Positions 11,635-21,931 of a stretch of DNA of 64,000 nt are shown piece by piece. Within the stretch, counting starts at the first letter, position 1. Each line of letters starts with the position of its first letter. The translations under genes and the position numbers were made by a program. A model generated the notes under the pieces. That model was not told the origin of the DNA. It did not search any database and saw nothing but the letters and a program-made list of their open reading frames with translations. Source of the stretch: Marchantia polymorpha subsp. ruderalis (Eukaryota; Streptophyta; Marchantiopsida; Marchantiales; Marchantiaceae); NCBI GenBank assembly GCA_037833965.1, contig AP031351.1:19604501-19668500 (forward strand), given 5' to 3'.

Positions 11635-14600
11635 TTAACACAGTAACGGATCCGGGGTTAAACCCCTCATCCAAACGAACAAAGTATATGTCTTACAAAG
11701 GGACACAATAGCACTTTGATTATCGCAGAATATTTTTGTCGACTCCAGCTCAAAGCCCAGATCATTCAATAATCCTCTTAACCACATAGCTTCAGCTCCA
11801 GCCTTGGACAATGCCATGTACCCTGCTTCTGTAGAAGAAGGTGCTACTGACTTTTGTTTCTTTGATGTCCAACTAATGGTTCCACCATCGAGTTGGAAGC
11901 AATATCCAGAAGTAGATCGTCTCGTGTCAAGGCAACCTCCCCAATCCGCATGAGAATATCTAGTCAAACCGGATGGTTTATCAACCCTTGTAAACTCAAG
12001 GCCAAAATCGAGAGCTCCTTTCAGATATCTGAAAATCCTCTTGACTGCCTTCCAATGTATCAAACCAGGATTTGACATGAACTGAGCCACTGAACTAACA
12101 GCATAAGATATATCGGGTTTAGTACAGACCATCGCCCACATCGAGGTCCCACCAGCAGCTCGATATGGTATATCTTTTATCTCTTCATTTTCTCCCACTG
12201 AATTGGGAGAGTCAAGCACACTTAACTTCAAACCGGGTTCCATAGGTGTATCAATAGGCTTACAATCAGCCATGTTGAACCTCACCAGTTTTTCAACCAA
12301 ATATCGTGGTTGGGAGATTCGAATCCACCCTCTTCACGATTTCTGTCCACTTGCATACCAAGACAATGAAAGATCTCTTTTAAGTCCACCATATCGAACT
12401 CAGTTTTAAGTTTCTCCTTGACATTTGTAAGAAGATGCAAGTAATCACTCGCCAATATACAGTCGTCCACAAAGTGCTAAATACACAAATGCATTCTCGT
12501 GAGAGTATATGTAAACATTCTGATCTGCATTAGCTCTGGTAAAAGCAATCTGCAGTAAGCACGAATCAATTCTTTGATACCACTGTCGTGAGGATTGCTT
12601 CAGTCCATAAATGGACTTATTCAGTTTGCATACCATGTTTTTCTCAGAAGAGATATTCAACCCTTCAGGAAGAGCCATGTCCACTTCTTCATCTACTAGT
12701 CCGTTCAAAAATGCAGTTTTCACGTCCATTTGGTGTAGCTCTAAATTATTTGAGCTGCTAGAGCCATTAACACCCTAATGGATGTGAACTTCACCACAGG
12801 AGAAAATGTTTCTGAAAAGTGAACAATATAAACTTGAGAATATCCTTCAGCTACTGATGTGGCCTTGTATCAATCAACAGAACCGTCAGGATTGTATTTG
12901 ATTTTATAAATCCATTTACAGCCAACGACGTTCTTGCCCAAAGGTAACTCTGTCAATGTCCAGGTATGATTTTTCTCTAAAGAAGAAAACTCATCTTTCA
13001 TAGCTTCTTTCCATTTGATAGAATCACCACTCTGTAAGGCGTCTTGATATGTGTTAGGTTCTTTGTGAGTCTCGTCATATGAAAATAAAGCTCTATGCTT
13101 CTTCCTCTTTTCCAATATATATTGTTGATCATATTTTTCGACACGTTTCCTTACTCTTTCCCCCTTCGAAAGATAGTATCGAGGATGAGGGAAGAGGGTG
13201 AAGCTGCCCCCGAAGCGGTATGGTCAGGAGGTTGGACAGCCGGTGCCTCAGATGTAGAGTCTTGAAGTCTGAGTTCACCCAGTAGTTGCTCGAGGTTGCG
13301 AACCGTATCAACAAGAGGAGTAGAAACGAGAGGATTCTCCCGTAGCTTCTATGTGCGCCTCTGGGAAGTCTGGCCAAAACGGGCCGGATAAGTGGCAGGG
13401 ACTTCAGCTGTGGGAGGATGACTCACGAAGGGAGTGGAAGGTGCTGCTGGAACTCCCACTACAGGGGATGGTGTAACCGGATTGAAGGCTCCCACTGCTG
13501 GTGCCCGTCCTGGTGGTATAATAGGCGGAAGGAAACCTGCGAACTGGATCAGTAGATGAAGCTAATGGTAAAGGGCGAAAGAGAGTAAAACCTTCTTGCT
13601 CAGCGGGCGGGGAACAACTGATGCCTGCTGATGGGGAAGGGTAGATTCCCGAACCGCAAGAGGCATAAATCTGACAGATCTGCTCTCAAGAATCTTACGA
13701 GAGTCTTTTCGCTGTAACCTATATCTTTTGGCTGTAGGATAATAACCAAGGAAAACACATTCTACACTCTTGGGGTCAATCTTACCCGATGACATTTTTT
13801 CAATATGGGCAAAGGCAGTAGATACAAAAACTTGTAAGTGGCTTAGATCAGGCTTCTGTCCATGCCAAAGTTCGTAAGGGGTATTGTCATTGGGTAGAGC
13901 CTTAGATGGAGATCTGTCCTGCAAGTAAACAGCGGTATGGATGGCTTTGCCCCAATAACCATGAGAAAGACCAGAATGTGTCAACATAGCTACAACTGAA
14001 TCGATCAAAGTGCGATTCTTCCGTTCAGCTACTCCGTTCTGTTCAGGGAATTTGTTCGGGAGTATCAGGAATAGAAAACTGACGTTGAATACCATGAAGC
14101 ATACAAAATCCAGTAAGAGATTTGTATTCAAGAGCATTATCTGATCGCAAAACTTTGATGCGCTTGTTCAGGTAATTTTCAATCATCAATTTAAATTTCT
14201 GAAACTTGGCAAAGGCTTCAGACTTCTTTTGTACCAAATACACATGCGTATCCGTGAAAGTTCATCAATAAATTTTATGAAATATTTACATCCAGAGAAT
14301 GTTTGGGTTTCCAGAAGACCACATATATCTGTGTGCACTAGATCAAGAAGGTATATAGCACGAGTGGCTCCTTGCCTTGGGAATTTAGCTCTGGTAGACT
14401 TCCCTATAGCACATGAAGTGCAAAAAGGGAGAGCTCAAAAAAAACAATTATCTAACCCTTGCACCATATGATGTTTCAATTGTTGAATCCTTGGAAGACT
14501 CATATGGCCGAGCTTTAGATGCCATTGATATGTGTTCAGCTCTTCAGTGATGGAAACCCAACAACTAACATTGACAGAATTGAAGCGTATATTTAAAGAA

Positions 14601-14641
14601 GAAGTTGTGACCAGTTTGAAAAGTATATTAAATCTGATCAA
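11635..14641 (-). pseudogene. copia pol pseudogene (gag-pre-integrase, integrase, RT, RNase H)
   Basis: This is the broken polyprotein of the element, read on the minus strand. About 14641-14435 holds the gag-pre-integrase block with WHLKLGHMS. About 14243-13562 holds the integrase core with EQNGVAERKNRTLID and the YWGKAI and SPSKALP blocks. About 13115-12870 is the start of reverse transcriptase (W.WTLTELP, GCKWIYKIKYNPDG). About 12729-12445 and 12470-12282 continue RT with MDVKTAFLNG, KSIYGLKQS and a VDD-type active-site box read as DDCILAS. About 12300-11635 is RNase H with ADWGGCLDTRRSTSGYC, SSTEAGYMA and DNQSA. Blocks lie in different frames and are separated by stops, so at least three disruptions exist. 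The integrase zinc site and the whole gag region are not seen. Confidence 0.9.
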
Positions 14642-14841
14642 TGATATAACCTATCTCCTCTTTCAAGATGCATTGATCCATTGATATGTGTTCAGCTCTT
14701 CAGTGATGAAACCCAACAACTAACATTGACAGAATTGGAGCGTATATTTGAAGAAGAAGTTATGACCAGTTTGAAAAGTTTATTAAAACTAACACATTGA
14801 TCAATGATATAAACTATCTCGTCTTTCAAGATGCATTGATC
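14523..14841. repeat. Tandem duplication of about 158 bp inside the copia element
   Basis: The block at about 14523-14679 (starting CATTGATATGTGTTCAGCTC, ending TTTCAAGATGCATTGATCC) is repeated almost immediately at about 14681-14841. The copies differ by scattered substitutions and small indels, about 90 percent identity by eye. The duplicated block covers the upstream edge of the gag-pre-integrase coding part, so the duplication helped to break the polyprotein. Confidence 0.85.
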
Positions 14842-14980
14842 CGGTTGAACTAGTAAACTCTCCCTTCCAAAAACAAGCTAATGTATAGAAAATAAATTGG
14901 ATGTCTCACACTAACATGTAGGATATCACGTACGATCCTTCTCATTCAAAAAAATGAGCACATTTCATTTTACTTGAATG

Positions 14981-15170
14981 GGTTGGTGACTATCATGACC
15001 CATAATAAAAATTCCTCTGATGGTAGTCAAATATATGTCACAAAAACATTTTTAATATACCATGTTAGATATTAGAAAAAATAGCATCTAATATCAGTAG
15101 ATGATTTTTTTCTATTGTTAATATGATATATAACTAACTACTATATATTGGGCAATACTAGTCACCAACC
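14981..15170. mobile_element. MITE-like element with 12-bp terminal inverted repeats
   Basis: GGTTGGTGACTA at 14981-14992 is matched exactly in inverted form at 15159-15170. A weaker match continues about ten bases inwards (CCCATAATA against CCCAATATA). The 165-bp interior is AT-rich with no coding capacity. Size, composition and inverted ends fit a small non-autonomous DNA transposon inserted in the leader of the copia element. No target-site duplication was obvious, so the superfamily is unknown. Confidence 0.55.
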
Positions 15171-15256
15171 AATTTTAGTAAAAAAGGAATGTTATCATTT
15201 CTTTGAATGATGGAGAGGCAAGATAATACCTGATTTCCTACATGTAACTAATCCCA

Positions 15257-15460
15257 TAAAGAACCACTACTGTTACAACCATTACATTCCTCCGAGGTTT
15301 CCTGAAGTAATGTGGGAGGCCGAAGTTTAAGTTCTCACAGTCACACGTGACTGAAATATGGAGCCCGCAAGAGCCATCATTGATCCAACACATCGTTTCA
15401 GGTATCAAACCACTTGACAAACACACCTGAATCACAGCTTCAAACACAGAACTGTGCACA
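15257..15460 (-). repeat. LTR, right copy (5' LTR of the minus-strand copia element)
   Basis: Partner of the repeat at 11369-11567. The plus-strand right edge is near GTGCA at 15453-15457, so on the minus strand the LTR begins with TG, as LTRs usually do. Confidence 0.8.
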
Positions 15461-16050
15461 ATGAAACGACAGAGTTCGAGTGTAGCGAGCATTATCACTT
15501 TTCTGAAGAACAACGAGAAATTTCCAACGCACAAACTCCAGGAAGTCCAGAATTATATGAATCAAATATTCGAGCAATGACTGACGCCCAGCGGAGGCAA
15601 CGCCTGCTGTCCAAGCTGCTGCGGATCATTCATGGCGTCTAGCACTTTCGGAGAACCATTGTGTAAATCACCAGTAGTCTTTGGACGAGCTCTGTGGAAT
15701 CTCAATGCATCATTCGTTTGTTGCAGGTGAGCACATGTGGATATTCGTCCGCTTGGATCTGCATATGCTCATCACATGATATGTACAATGCCAGTCGAAG
15801 GAAGCAGATGAGAATTGTGGAGCAAAGTCTCAACCTGCAGATTGTATCTGACGATGATCTGAAGAGAGTCTCTCGTTTCAATATCTTCTGGATGATTAAG
15901 CCTACTCACTGGACACTTTGAAATAGGACGACACCAGCTCATATGACACTGGAATAAAGAAGAGCGGAGTTGTGACGACCAGAGATTGATGCCTCTATGA
16001 GCCCGAGTCCAAGTCTTAGACCAAGCAACAAAAGATGGAAGAGGGCGGTT
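15461..16050. other. Intergenic, possible broken exon pair
   Basis: The plus strand has two short open stretches (about 15463-15642 and 15727-15921) that could be joined by a small intron ending at TTGCAG (about 15722-15727). The product resembles nothing I recognise and the first stretch runs in from the LTR. I do not call a gene. Confidence 0.3.
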
Positions 16051-16641
16051 CTAAAATCTCGCGCAGCAAAACCTCGACCACTTGTGTTTTACAGTTCCTC
16101 TGACCAACGCGACAGCTAGATTTGGCTTTCGGCAGGTCAGGTCTTGATACGCATCGGTCATCACAACCTCGTCGAAGTGCTTGCACACGAAACGACTCGA
16201 AATCCTGTAGAGATCATCGTCGTACATGGCTGCAGCCTCGGCATACGCCAAACAGTTGTCGACGTTGATGGACTTACACAGAATGGGAACGCACACTCGC
16301 ACCAGAGATGGCAGATCGTACTTCACGCAGGCGGCCAGAACTTCTAAGCCATTTTCCTGAATGCACACTTTCTCGTACTGCTTCGTGTAGACGAGCTTCA
16401 GAAACGCTCTGAGAGCTGGTAAGCTCATGTCCATGGGCATGGGCGAGGTTTTGTCCTCCACCAAACTCTTCAAAGCCCCAGACGCACTGGCCAGAATGCA
16501 CCTGTGCGCTCCGATCACTCCTTGCTTCGTCTCGAAGACGACGTCCAGATGAGCTCCCGCCTCGAGGATTCTGGTGTTCAGGTCCACAGCGTACGTCGAG
16601 AGCCGTTGTGTCTTAACCACCTTCTTCTTGGAGGGAGACAT
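16051..16641 (-). CDS. Small intronless BTB/POZ-domain protein
   Basis: One exon of 196 aa from an ATG at 16641. A basic N-terminus (SPSKKKVVKTQ) precedes a BTB/POZ fold at about residues 28-135: AHLDVVFE, then AHRCILASASGAL (the conserved H and A/S-rich helix), LPALRAFLKLVY, and the LAACVKYDLPSLVRVC helices. The sequence after about 135 (YAEAAAMYDDDLYRISSRFVCKHFDEV) looks like the beginning of a BACK-type region. BTB proteins of this size usually act as dimerising adaptors, often bringing substrates to CUL3 ubiquitin ligases; that role is inferred from the family. The protein is short compared with plant BTB-NPH3 or BTB-ankyrin proteins and has no second domain. Neighbour GOS1 is on the same strand, upstream. 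An upstream ORF ends 3 nt before this start. Confidence 0.85.
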   Translation of the reverse strand: MSPSKKKVVKTQRLSTYAVDLNTRILEAGAHLDVVFETKQGVIGAHRCILASASGALKSLVEDKTSPMPMDMSLPALRAFLKLVYTKQYEKVCIQENGLEVLAACVKYDLPSLVRVCVPILCKSINVDNCLAYAEAAAMYDDDLYRISSRFVCKHFDEVVMTDAYQDLTCRKPNLAVALVRGTVKHKWSRFCCARF

Positions 16642-16644
16642 GCC

Positions 16645-16881
16645 TCAGTGTCTCAGATGCTCCTCTTGCGCAGTATCGTCATGTGTGCAGAGAGTACAGG
16701 CCACAGCTGACATTTGCTTCTTTTTAACCTCTCTCTCGTGAGCGAGCAGTTTCTGAGATGTCCGACCTGCAGCTGTCAACCGTTTTCTGCCCCTTGTGGT
16801 TACATTATTGCTCTTGACGTGGGGATGTAGAATCACCATCATTCCCATAGCTGTCCCCTGCACCTTCGTCTTCAAGGGCAT
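16645..16881 (-). other. Upstream ORF in front of the BTB gene
   Basis: An ATG at 16881 opens a 78-codon frame whose TGA (16645-16647) lies three bases before the BTB start codon, in the same reading frame. The peptide is basic and contains CTLCTHDD but no known domain. It could repress translation of the BTB ORF as a uORF, or it could be chance. If a transcript began inside it, only the BTB frame would be read. Confidence 0.4.
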
Positions 16882-17906
16882 CGGCGAGCGACTCGAACTA
16901 CCCGAAAAGCTTGACTGTCGCAGCTCGGTTCACACCTCTTTGTGAGAATTGCTGCGTCAATTGGATTACCGACGACTTTGCAGCTATCTCTCACACGACG
17001 AGGAGAATCTCTTCATGGTTTCCGGGCTGCTGTCATGATGCCTGCGTGCGTGAGACTCGTGCCCCGATACTACACTCCCTGCTCTTCTCCCATCTCTCTG
17101 CAGGAATAAGGTGCTGTTGTTCTCCGTTGCCAGCTCTCGCAAGCACGCACCAGTATCATCTTTCTCACGTCATGAACAAAGAGAGTTTTTCCAGTGACAT
17201 TCCGGGCTCCTCGGCGACTTTGGACCAGTACTCGTCGCTACGTGTGCGTGGATCGTCGGGTTCCTTCGCTTGGCCTGTTTCCACAAACAGGCACCGCCAT
17301 GAAATCTGAACGACTTTGCAGAGTGAAATGTGCACCGGGTAATATTTTATGAGGGATTTTTACAATCAGTAGAATCAACTGGCGTGGCGGATCAAAGATG
17401 TGGATGGCTAGAGCTTACAACTAACGAGACACTACTGCGCTTCTGACAGATTCGCGGTTCGAAAAGCCAACGACGGCGACTGACTGGTCAGGGATCTGAG
17501 GGGATATCTCACGATATCTATTTCCAGAATACGCGCAAACTTAGGTCAATCCCATTGATATGCTTTGACTTGGTTGGTTGGGTGGGGTATATTTCTGTGA
17601 AGTTTGCCTGCTATGACAAAATTTATGCAAATGCCCAAAAAGAAGTAGAACAAAGAGCTTCACATCAGATCGCATCGTAACGACGCATTCTTGGGAAGTC
17701 TGCACCTCTTTAACACTCAACAAACCTTTACAGGGACTGAAGCGTCCACACTGTTGGCCTTCTATTAAAATTTGAAACATGAGCACAGGCTGCTGCTCAG
17801 TTGAAAGAATCAGGGTATAAAGTAGTATGTCTTATATACAGTTTTTTTTTTCATTCTACTATCGGAGACCTGTATTGAGATTCCCAAACCATAAGCTCAT
17901 GAAGGA
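16882..17906. other. Promoter of the BTB gene and 3' flank of GOS1
   Basis: The first half should hold the BTB promoter and 5' UTR; the second should hold the GOS1 3' UTR, because the GOS1 stop is at 17907. No other gene was recognised. Confidence 0.4.
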
Positions 17907-20309
17907 CTATTTCGATATCCAGTACATGAGAATAAATATAGTACATACGAACGTAACAATCGCTAAAATGATGTTGTCCAATGACTTCTTGCGCCTGATG
18001 GAAGCCAAGATGCTATTCACCTGTAAACCGAAACATACACAGAATCACATCACGTTATAACGAATGATACGCGAGAAACTGAAAGCTGAGTAAATTGTCA
18101 AAAAACACACACGACACATACCGTAGGTAAACTTGACTGAATGAGGCCCAGTTTGCTATTCGCATCCCCAAATACCGAGCGCTGTATATTAAGGTCACTC
18201 AAAGTTGCCCGAACCTGCCCAATCACAGAATCTAGCTGTGCAGTCCACAAGATTTCAGTAAAAGAAAGAATTCGTCCGAAATCAAGAACAAAAAAGCCAT
18301 GACGAATCAGATTGGTATTTGACAGAAAGCATATCCATACCTGTCCGGAAGTCCTGCTGATGTTCGCACTCTCTCGAAGTAAGGCCTGCTCTGAAGAGTC
18401 ACCATTTTGCCCGTTCTCTGGGTCCTTTTTCTTATTTGATCGGCCAAAGGTTTCTAATAACTTTGCATGCTCCAGATTAGCTTTCGCTCTAGTATTGATT
18501 CGAGCAAATTCCTGGACGGACAGAAAATGGCATATAAATAATCACAAAACTAATAAAAACTTGTTCGCTTAATGGTTTTACAGGTCTACCTATTAAGTAA
18601 CAGGTCATTTTAATTTCACCTGATACTCATGATGTACTCTACAGAGCGGAATGATACTCTTTTATAACTGAAAAGCCGGGTTTACCTACACTCCGGTTCG
18701 ATCAACAGATCGAGTTGTTGTAGGGAGAAATTCCTACATTACGGGAATTCTCAGAAGAGTGAAATTATCGACTCCTAAACAGATATCCGACGTTCAATTT
18801 AGATAAAACCCGTCTAGGACATGTAGGAAATGCAGAGGAATGTCAGACGAAGAAGCTTGAAATAGAGGAATGCTGCGAACGAGATGTAATAATCACAATA
18901 TGATCAACCACATAAGACTCCGGCACTACTAACAACACTGGAAACCAGTTGATTGTAATCCAGAGTTCCAAGAGTAATTACTTGGTCTTACTTGAGTCAG
19001 CTCGTGAAGAATGTCCTTGTGGCGGGCCAGAGTATGAGAAAGAACATGTGAGCCACCATTTGACACCCATGCTTGCATCTGGGTGTTAACGTGTTGCAAG
19101 CTCTTCAAAAGGTCCTTGATGCATGCCTCGGTTCCATCTTTTGAATCCTCAGGTCCACTTGCAATTTTGCGATAAGCCACTAACTTGTCATCCAGCTCAC
19201 TCTCCAGTTTCCTCGCCTGCGCAAAAATACAGTACGTAATCGTAAACAGGGACAGCGCCACATTCTCTTCCTAGATGCCATGACTCAGGTGTGGAACATA
19301 AATGACATGTACCATATAGCACTGTCAGTTTTGTTTCAACTTTACATATATTGAAAGTATTCCAAAAAACCGAAGAAAGCGGCTATTAGCGAGACTGGTC
19401 GATTTTCACTGTTCTAGGCTTCTACTTAATCATAAAAACGCAGAACTGAGACATGTGTAAGCAAGAAATTAGAAAGAGGGAAAGAAGTTCACTGGATAGA
19501 AGCCCTATATTTAGGTACAGGAGGTGCGTGCTGGCTTCTACGATGAAGGGACCATCTTATTAGTGAAACATATCCTAATAGAAGAAACAAGAAAAGCAAT
19601 AAAGGCTCGTCAAAAAGTTACGAGGCGCACTGGTTCATAATAACGATGCTGTAACAACTTCTATATGGTCAAAAAGGTGGTAGACTATCCTATCCAATCC
19701 AGTGGTCTTGCCTACATACCAAAATTAAAGCCAAGACAATGATACATAAAATACCTGTTCCAAAGGTGCAACTAAGCATCGGTAGTCTTACGAAAAATGG
19801 TCACTGTAAGATGGCTCTCACACACTGATCTGAGGTTTAATGGGAAATCAACTGATGCACGCTCTGCGAGTGTAATGACGGGAAAATGTCCTAGATTTGT
19901 ATGACCTTGACATTTGAAAGATGGCGGACGGATGACTCATTCCAGCAATATTCCGTAATTCCCACTCTGTATATTGTAAAGTATACAAATCGGAGGAAGA
20001 ACGAGATTTTACTTTCTTGAATGAATCACACATCTAGGTCATAAAAGATCGCTAATCGTTTATGCACAAAAAGGCAACATCATATGTTCCCGTCACTAAA
20101 CAAAATGCCCATCACAACACCCGAATACACCACCACACCAGTTCCACAGTTTATCTCCAAAAGCTTCTACGATTTTCTTAGGGGACATAGCCCGACTAGG
20201 TCCAACAAGGGGGAATGGCTTCATGAGCAGAAGATATACAAACCTGCTTCCGCAAATTATCCCACTGATCGGTTGACTTTTCATCAGGCCAGCCATTCGC
20301 AACTGCCAT
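17907..20309 (-). CDS. GOS1: Golgi SNARE of the GOS1/GS28 family
   Basis: Five exons on the minus strand: 20309-20244, 19216-18992, 18511-18341, 18235-18122 and 18020-17907. All introns are GT-AG and all joins are phase 0; the product is 229 aa, close to the 223 aa I recall for Arabidopsis GOS11. The N-terminal half is coiled-coil (QARKLESELDDKL, HVNTQMQAWVSNGGS, SHTLARHKDILHELTQEF). The Qb-SNARE motif spans about residues 150-205 and carries the zero-layer glutamine in LNIQRSVFG (about Q172). The C-terminus is a single membrane anchor, about residues 207-228, ending MYWISK. Family members mediate vesicle fusion within the Golgi and on the route from ER to Golgi. The start was chosen because the first exon ends in WDNLRKQ, which matches the family. 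The gene is divergent from the LRR-like gene at 21932. Confidence 0.93.
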
Positions 20310-21931
20310 GGCTAAAACTTATACCTACTATGACTCCTCGGTTGACTCAGTGGAAACACTTCCGTCTCCAACCCTTCAGCACCAAAAAAGATCCCTGGTC
20401 ACCCGGCCTAGTTCAATGGCTCTCCTGACGCACAACTAATTCCCATGCAGCGCTTCAATATGTACATAATCTACTACACCTGTTCAATAACGCCCAACGA
20501 GATGAAATAATGCCTTCTCTGCAACCCCAACCTACATAGTCGTCCAAGGCAACTGCAGGTATTTTCCTCCTCAGCTATCCTCTTGTTCGAAACACCCAAT
20601 GAAGTTCGCTCGTCCGTCCGTTGGATCGCGTAATTCCTATCCTGTCAGAGAAAGAAATCCGTCTCCTTTTCCTGGTCAAGAAAAAAAAGGCAGCAATCAG
20701 TCACTCTCACTCTCACTCTCACTTTCACCCCTGATAAGATAATTCTCGATCTCGCACTCCGTGCATTCAAATATTTCACGAGATCTACCACTTCTGAGAG
20801 CAGCAAATCCTTGCACTTCTTCCTTGACTTGTTCAAAACTAGTCAATTACTCTACTGGAGGCCACGCCCTGGATCCCTCCCCGTTCCTTCGGAGAAAGAA
20901 GACTGCGGGCGCCAGGAAATTCATGAGATCTATAACTTCTACGAGCAAAAACCTTGCAGATTTTCCTCGACAGGTTCCAAGGGCAGCCAATCAATCGAGA
21001 AAACTAAAGGAAGCCACGGCTCGCCTCGAATCCCGTTTCATCAAAGACACGAGACGAAGCTCCGAGAAAATGTGCGAAATCAAACACTTCGACGAGCAAA
21101 AAACCTCTGCGCGTTTTGTCAAATCAGTCAAATCGATGAACCTCGACCAGGAACTCACGGGATCGATCGACAACATCACGGCGAGCGACGAACCTTGCAC
21201 ATCTTCCTCGACTCGTAGGAACTCGATCGCTCCGTCGAAGCCACGCGCTCGCTCTCGGCCGCGCCTCTGCATATAGAGGCCTCGCGCAACGGCAGCAGCT
21301 TCGCGCTCCATCGACGGCGACCACGACTCTGTCGCTGTCGTCACAGAACTATCGATCGACTCCAAGAACAGTACCTCCGTCCCTCGCATATTCTCTCCGA
21401 CGGTTTTCACTTCCGTCCGTCCGTCCGGCACTCAGCGACGGAGGTGTTGCGCAGTCAGTGGTCGAGGCGAGGGTTCAGATGCAGAGCAGAGTGCTCGAGG
21501 CGTGGAGCTGGCGATGGATCGGCGCATACCTGAGCGCGAATTGGCGATGACGACCGTCTGGTAGAGGCTGGCTCTGGCGTGGAGTGGGCTTGTAGCACTA
21601 CGGCAGGAAGATCGTGGAGAATTTTTATGTCGTCGGTGGAGGAGGAAGAGGAACTCGTCGTCGGACGGGGGATTTTGTAGAGGTTCGTGCGTGGGCTGGA
21701 TTATGATGGATTGCGCGAATTTGACGATTGCGAAGCTCGGATTCCGTGAGATATGCGCCGGAGAATGGATGGTGGCTCCCGATGGAGTAACAGAATTTTG
21801 CCATAGCTTTCCTGAGGTTGAGATTTCGCTACCCTGGTGACAGAACAGACCAAGTTTCGGAGGATATTGTGGAGTGCAGGAGCTTTTGTCCGATTTTTGT
21901 AGGTCGGAGTATCGCCTAGTTTTTTTCTATA
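20310..21931. promoter_or_regulatory. Shared upstream region of divergent GOS1 and LRR-like genes
   Basis: The 1.6 kb between the two start codons has a CACTCT-type repeat at about 20701-20730 and becomes GC-rich after about 20.83 kb. Overlapping open frames in 20761-21431 on both strands look like products of composition and are not supported by a family. It probably contains two promoters and the 5' UTRs. No specific operator or TATA box could be assigned. Confidence 0.45.

Larger units (their letters stand above)
11369..15460 (-). mobile_element. Degenerate Ty1/copia LTR retrotransposon
   Basis: Two direct repeats of about 200 bp (11369-11567 and 15257-15460), roughly 80 percent identical by eye, flank minus-strand pol sequence. 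Pol order from high to low coordinates is gag-pre-integrase, integrase, reverse transcriptase, RNase H, which is the copia order. Between the right repeat and the first pol domain there are only about 600 bp, so gag is missing. That leader also carries a tandem duplication and a MITE-like insert. No primer binding site could be found next to the right LTR and target-site duplications were not clear, as expected of an old copy. The interior has several frameshifts and stops, so the element is not autonomous. Confidence 0.88.

Noticed and set aside
20761..21431. Overlapping plus and minus frames of 135-171 codons between GOS1 and the LRR-like gene
   Set aside because: Mutually overlapping, serine/arginine-rich, no family, and located where promoters and 5' UTRs are expected.
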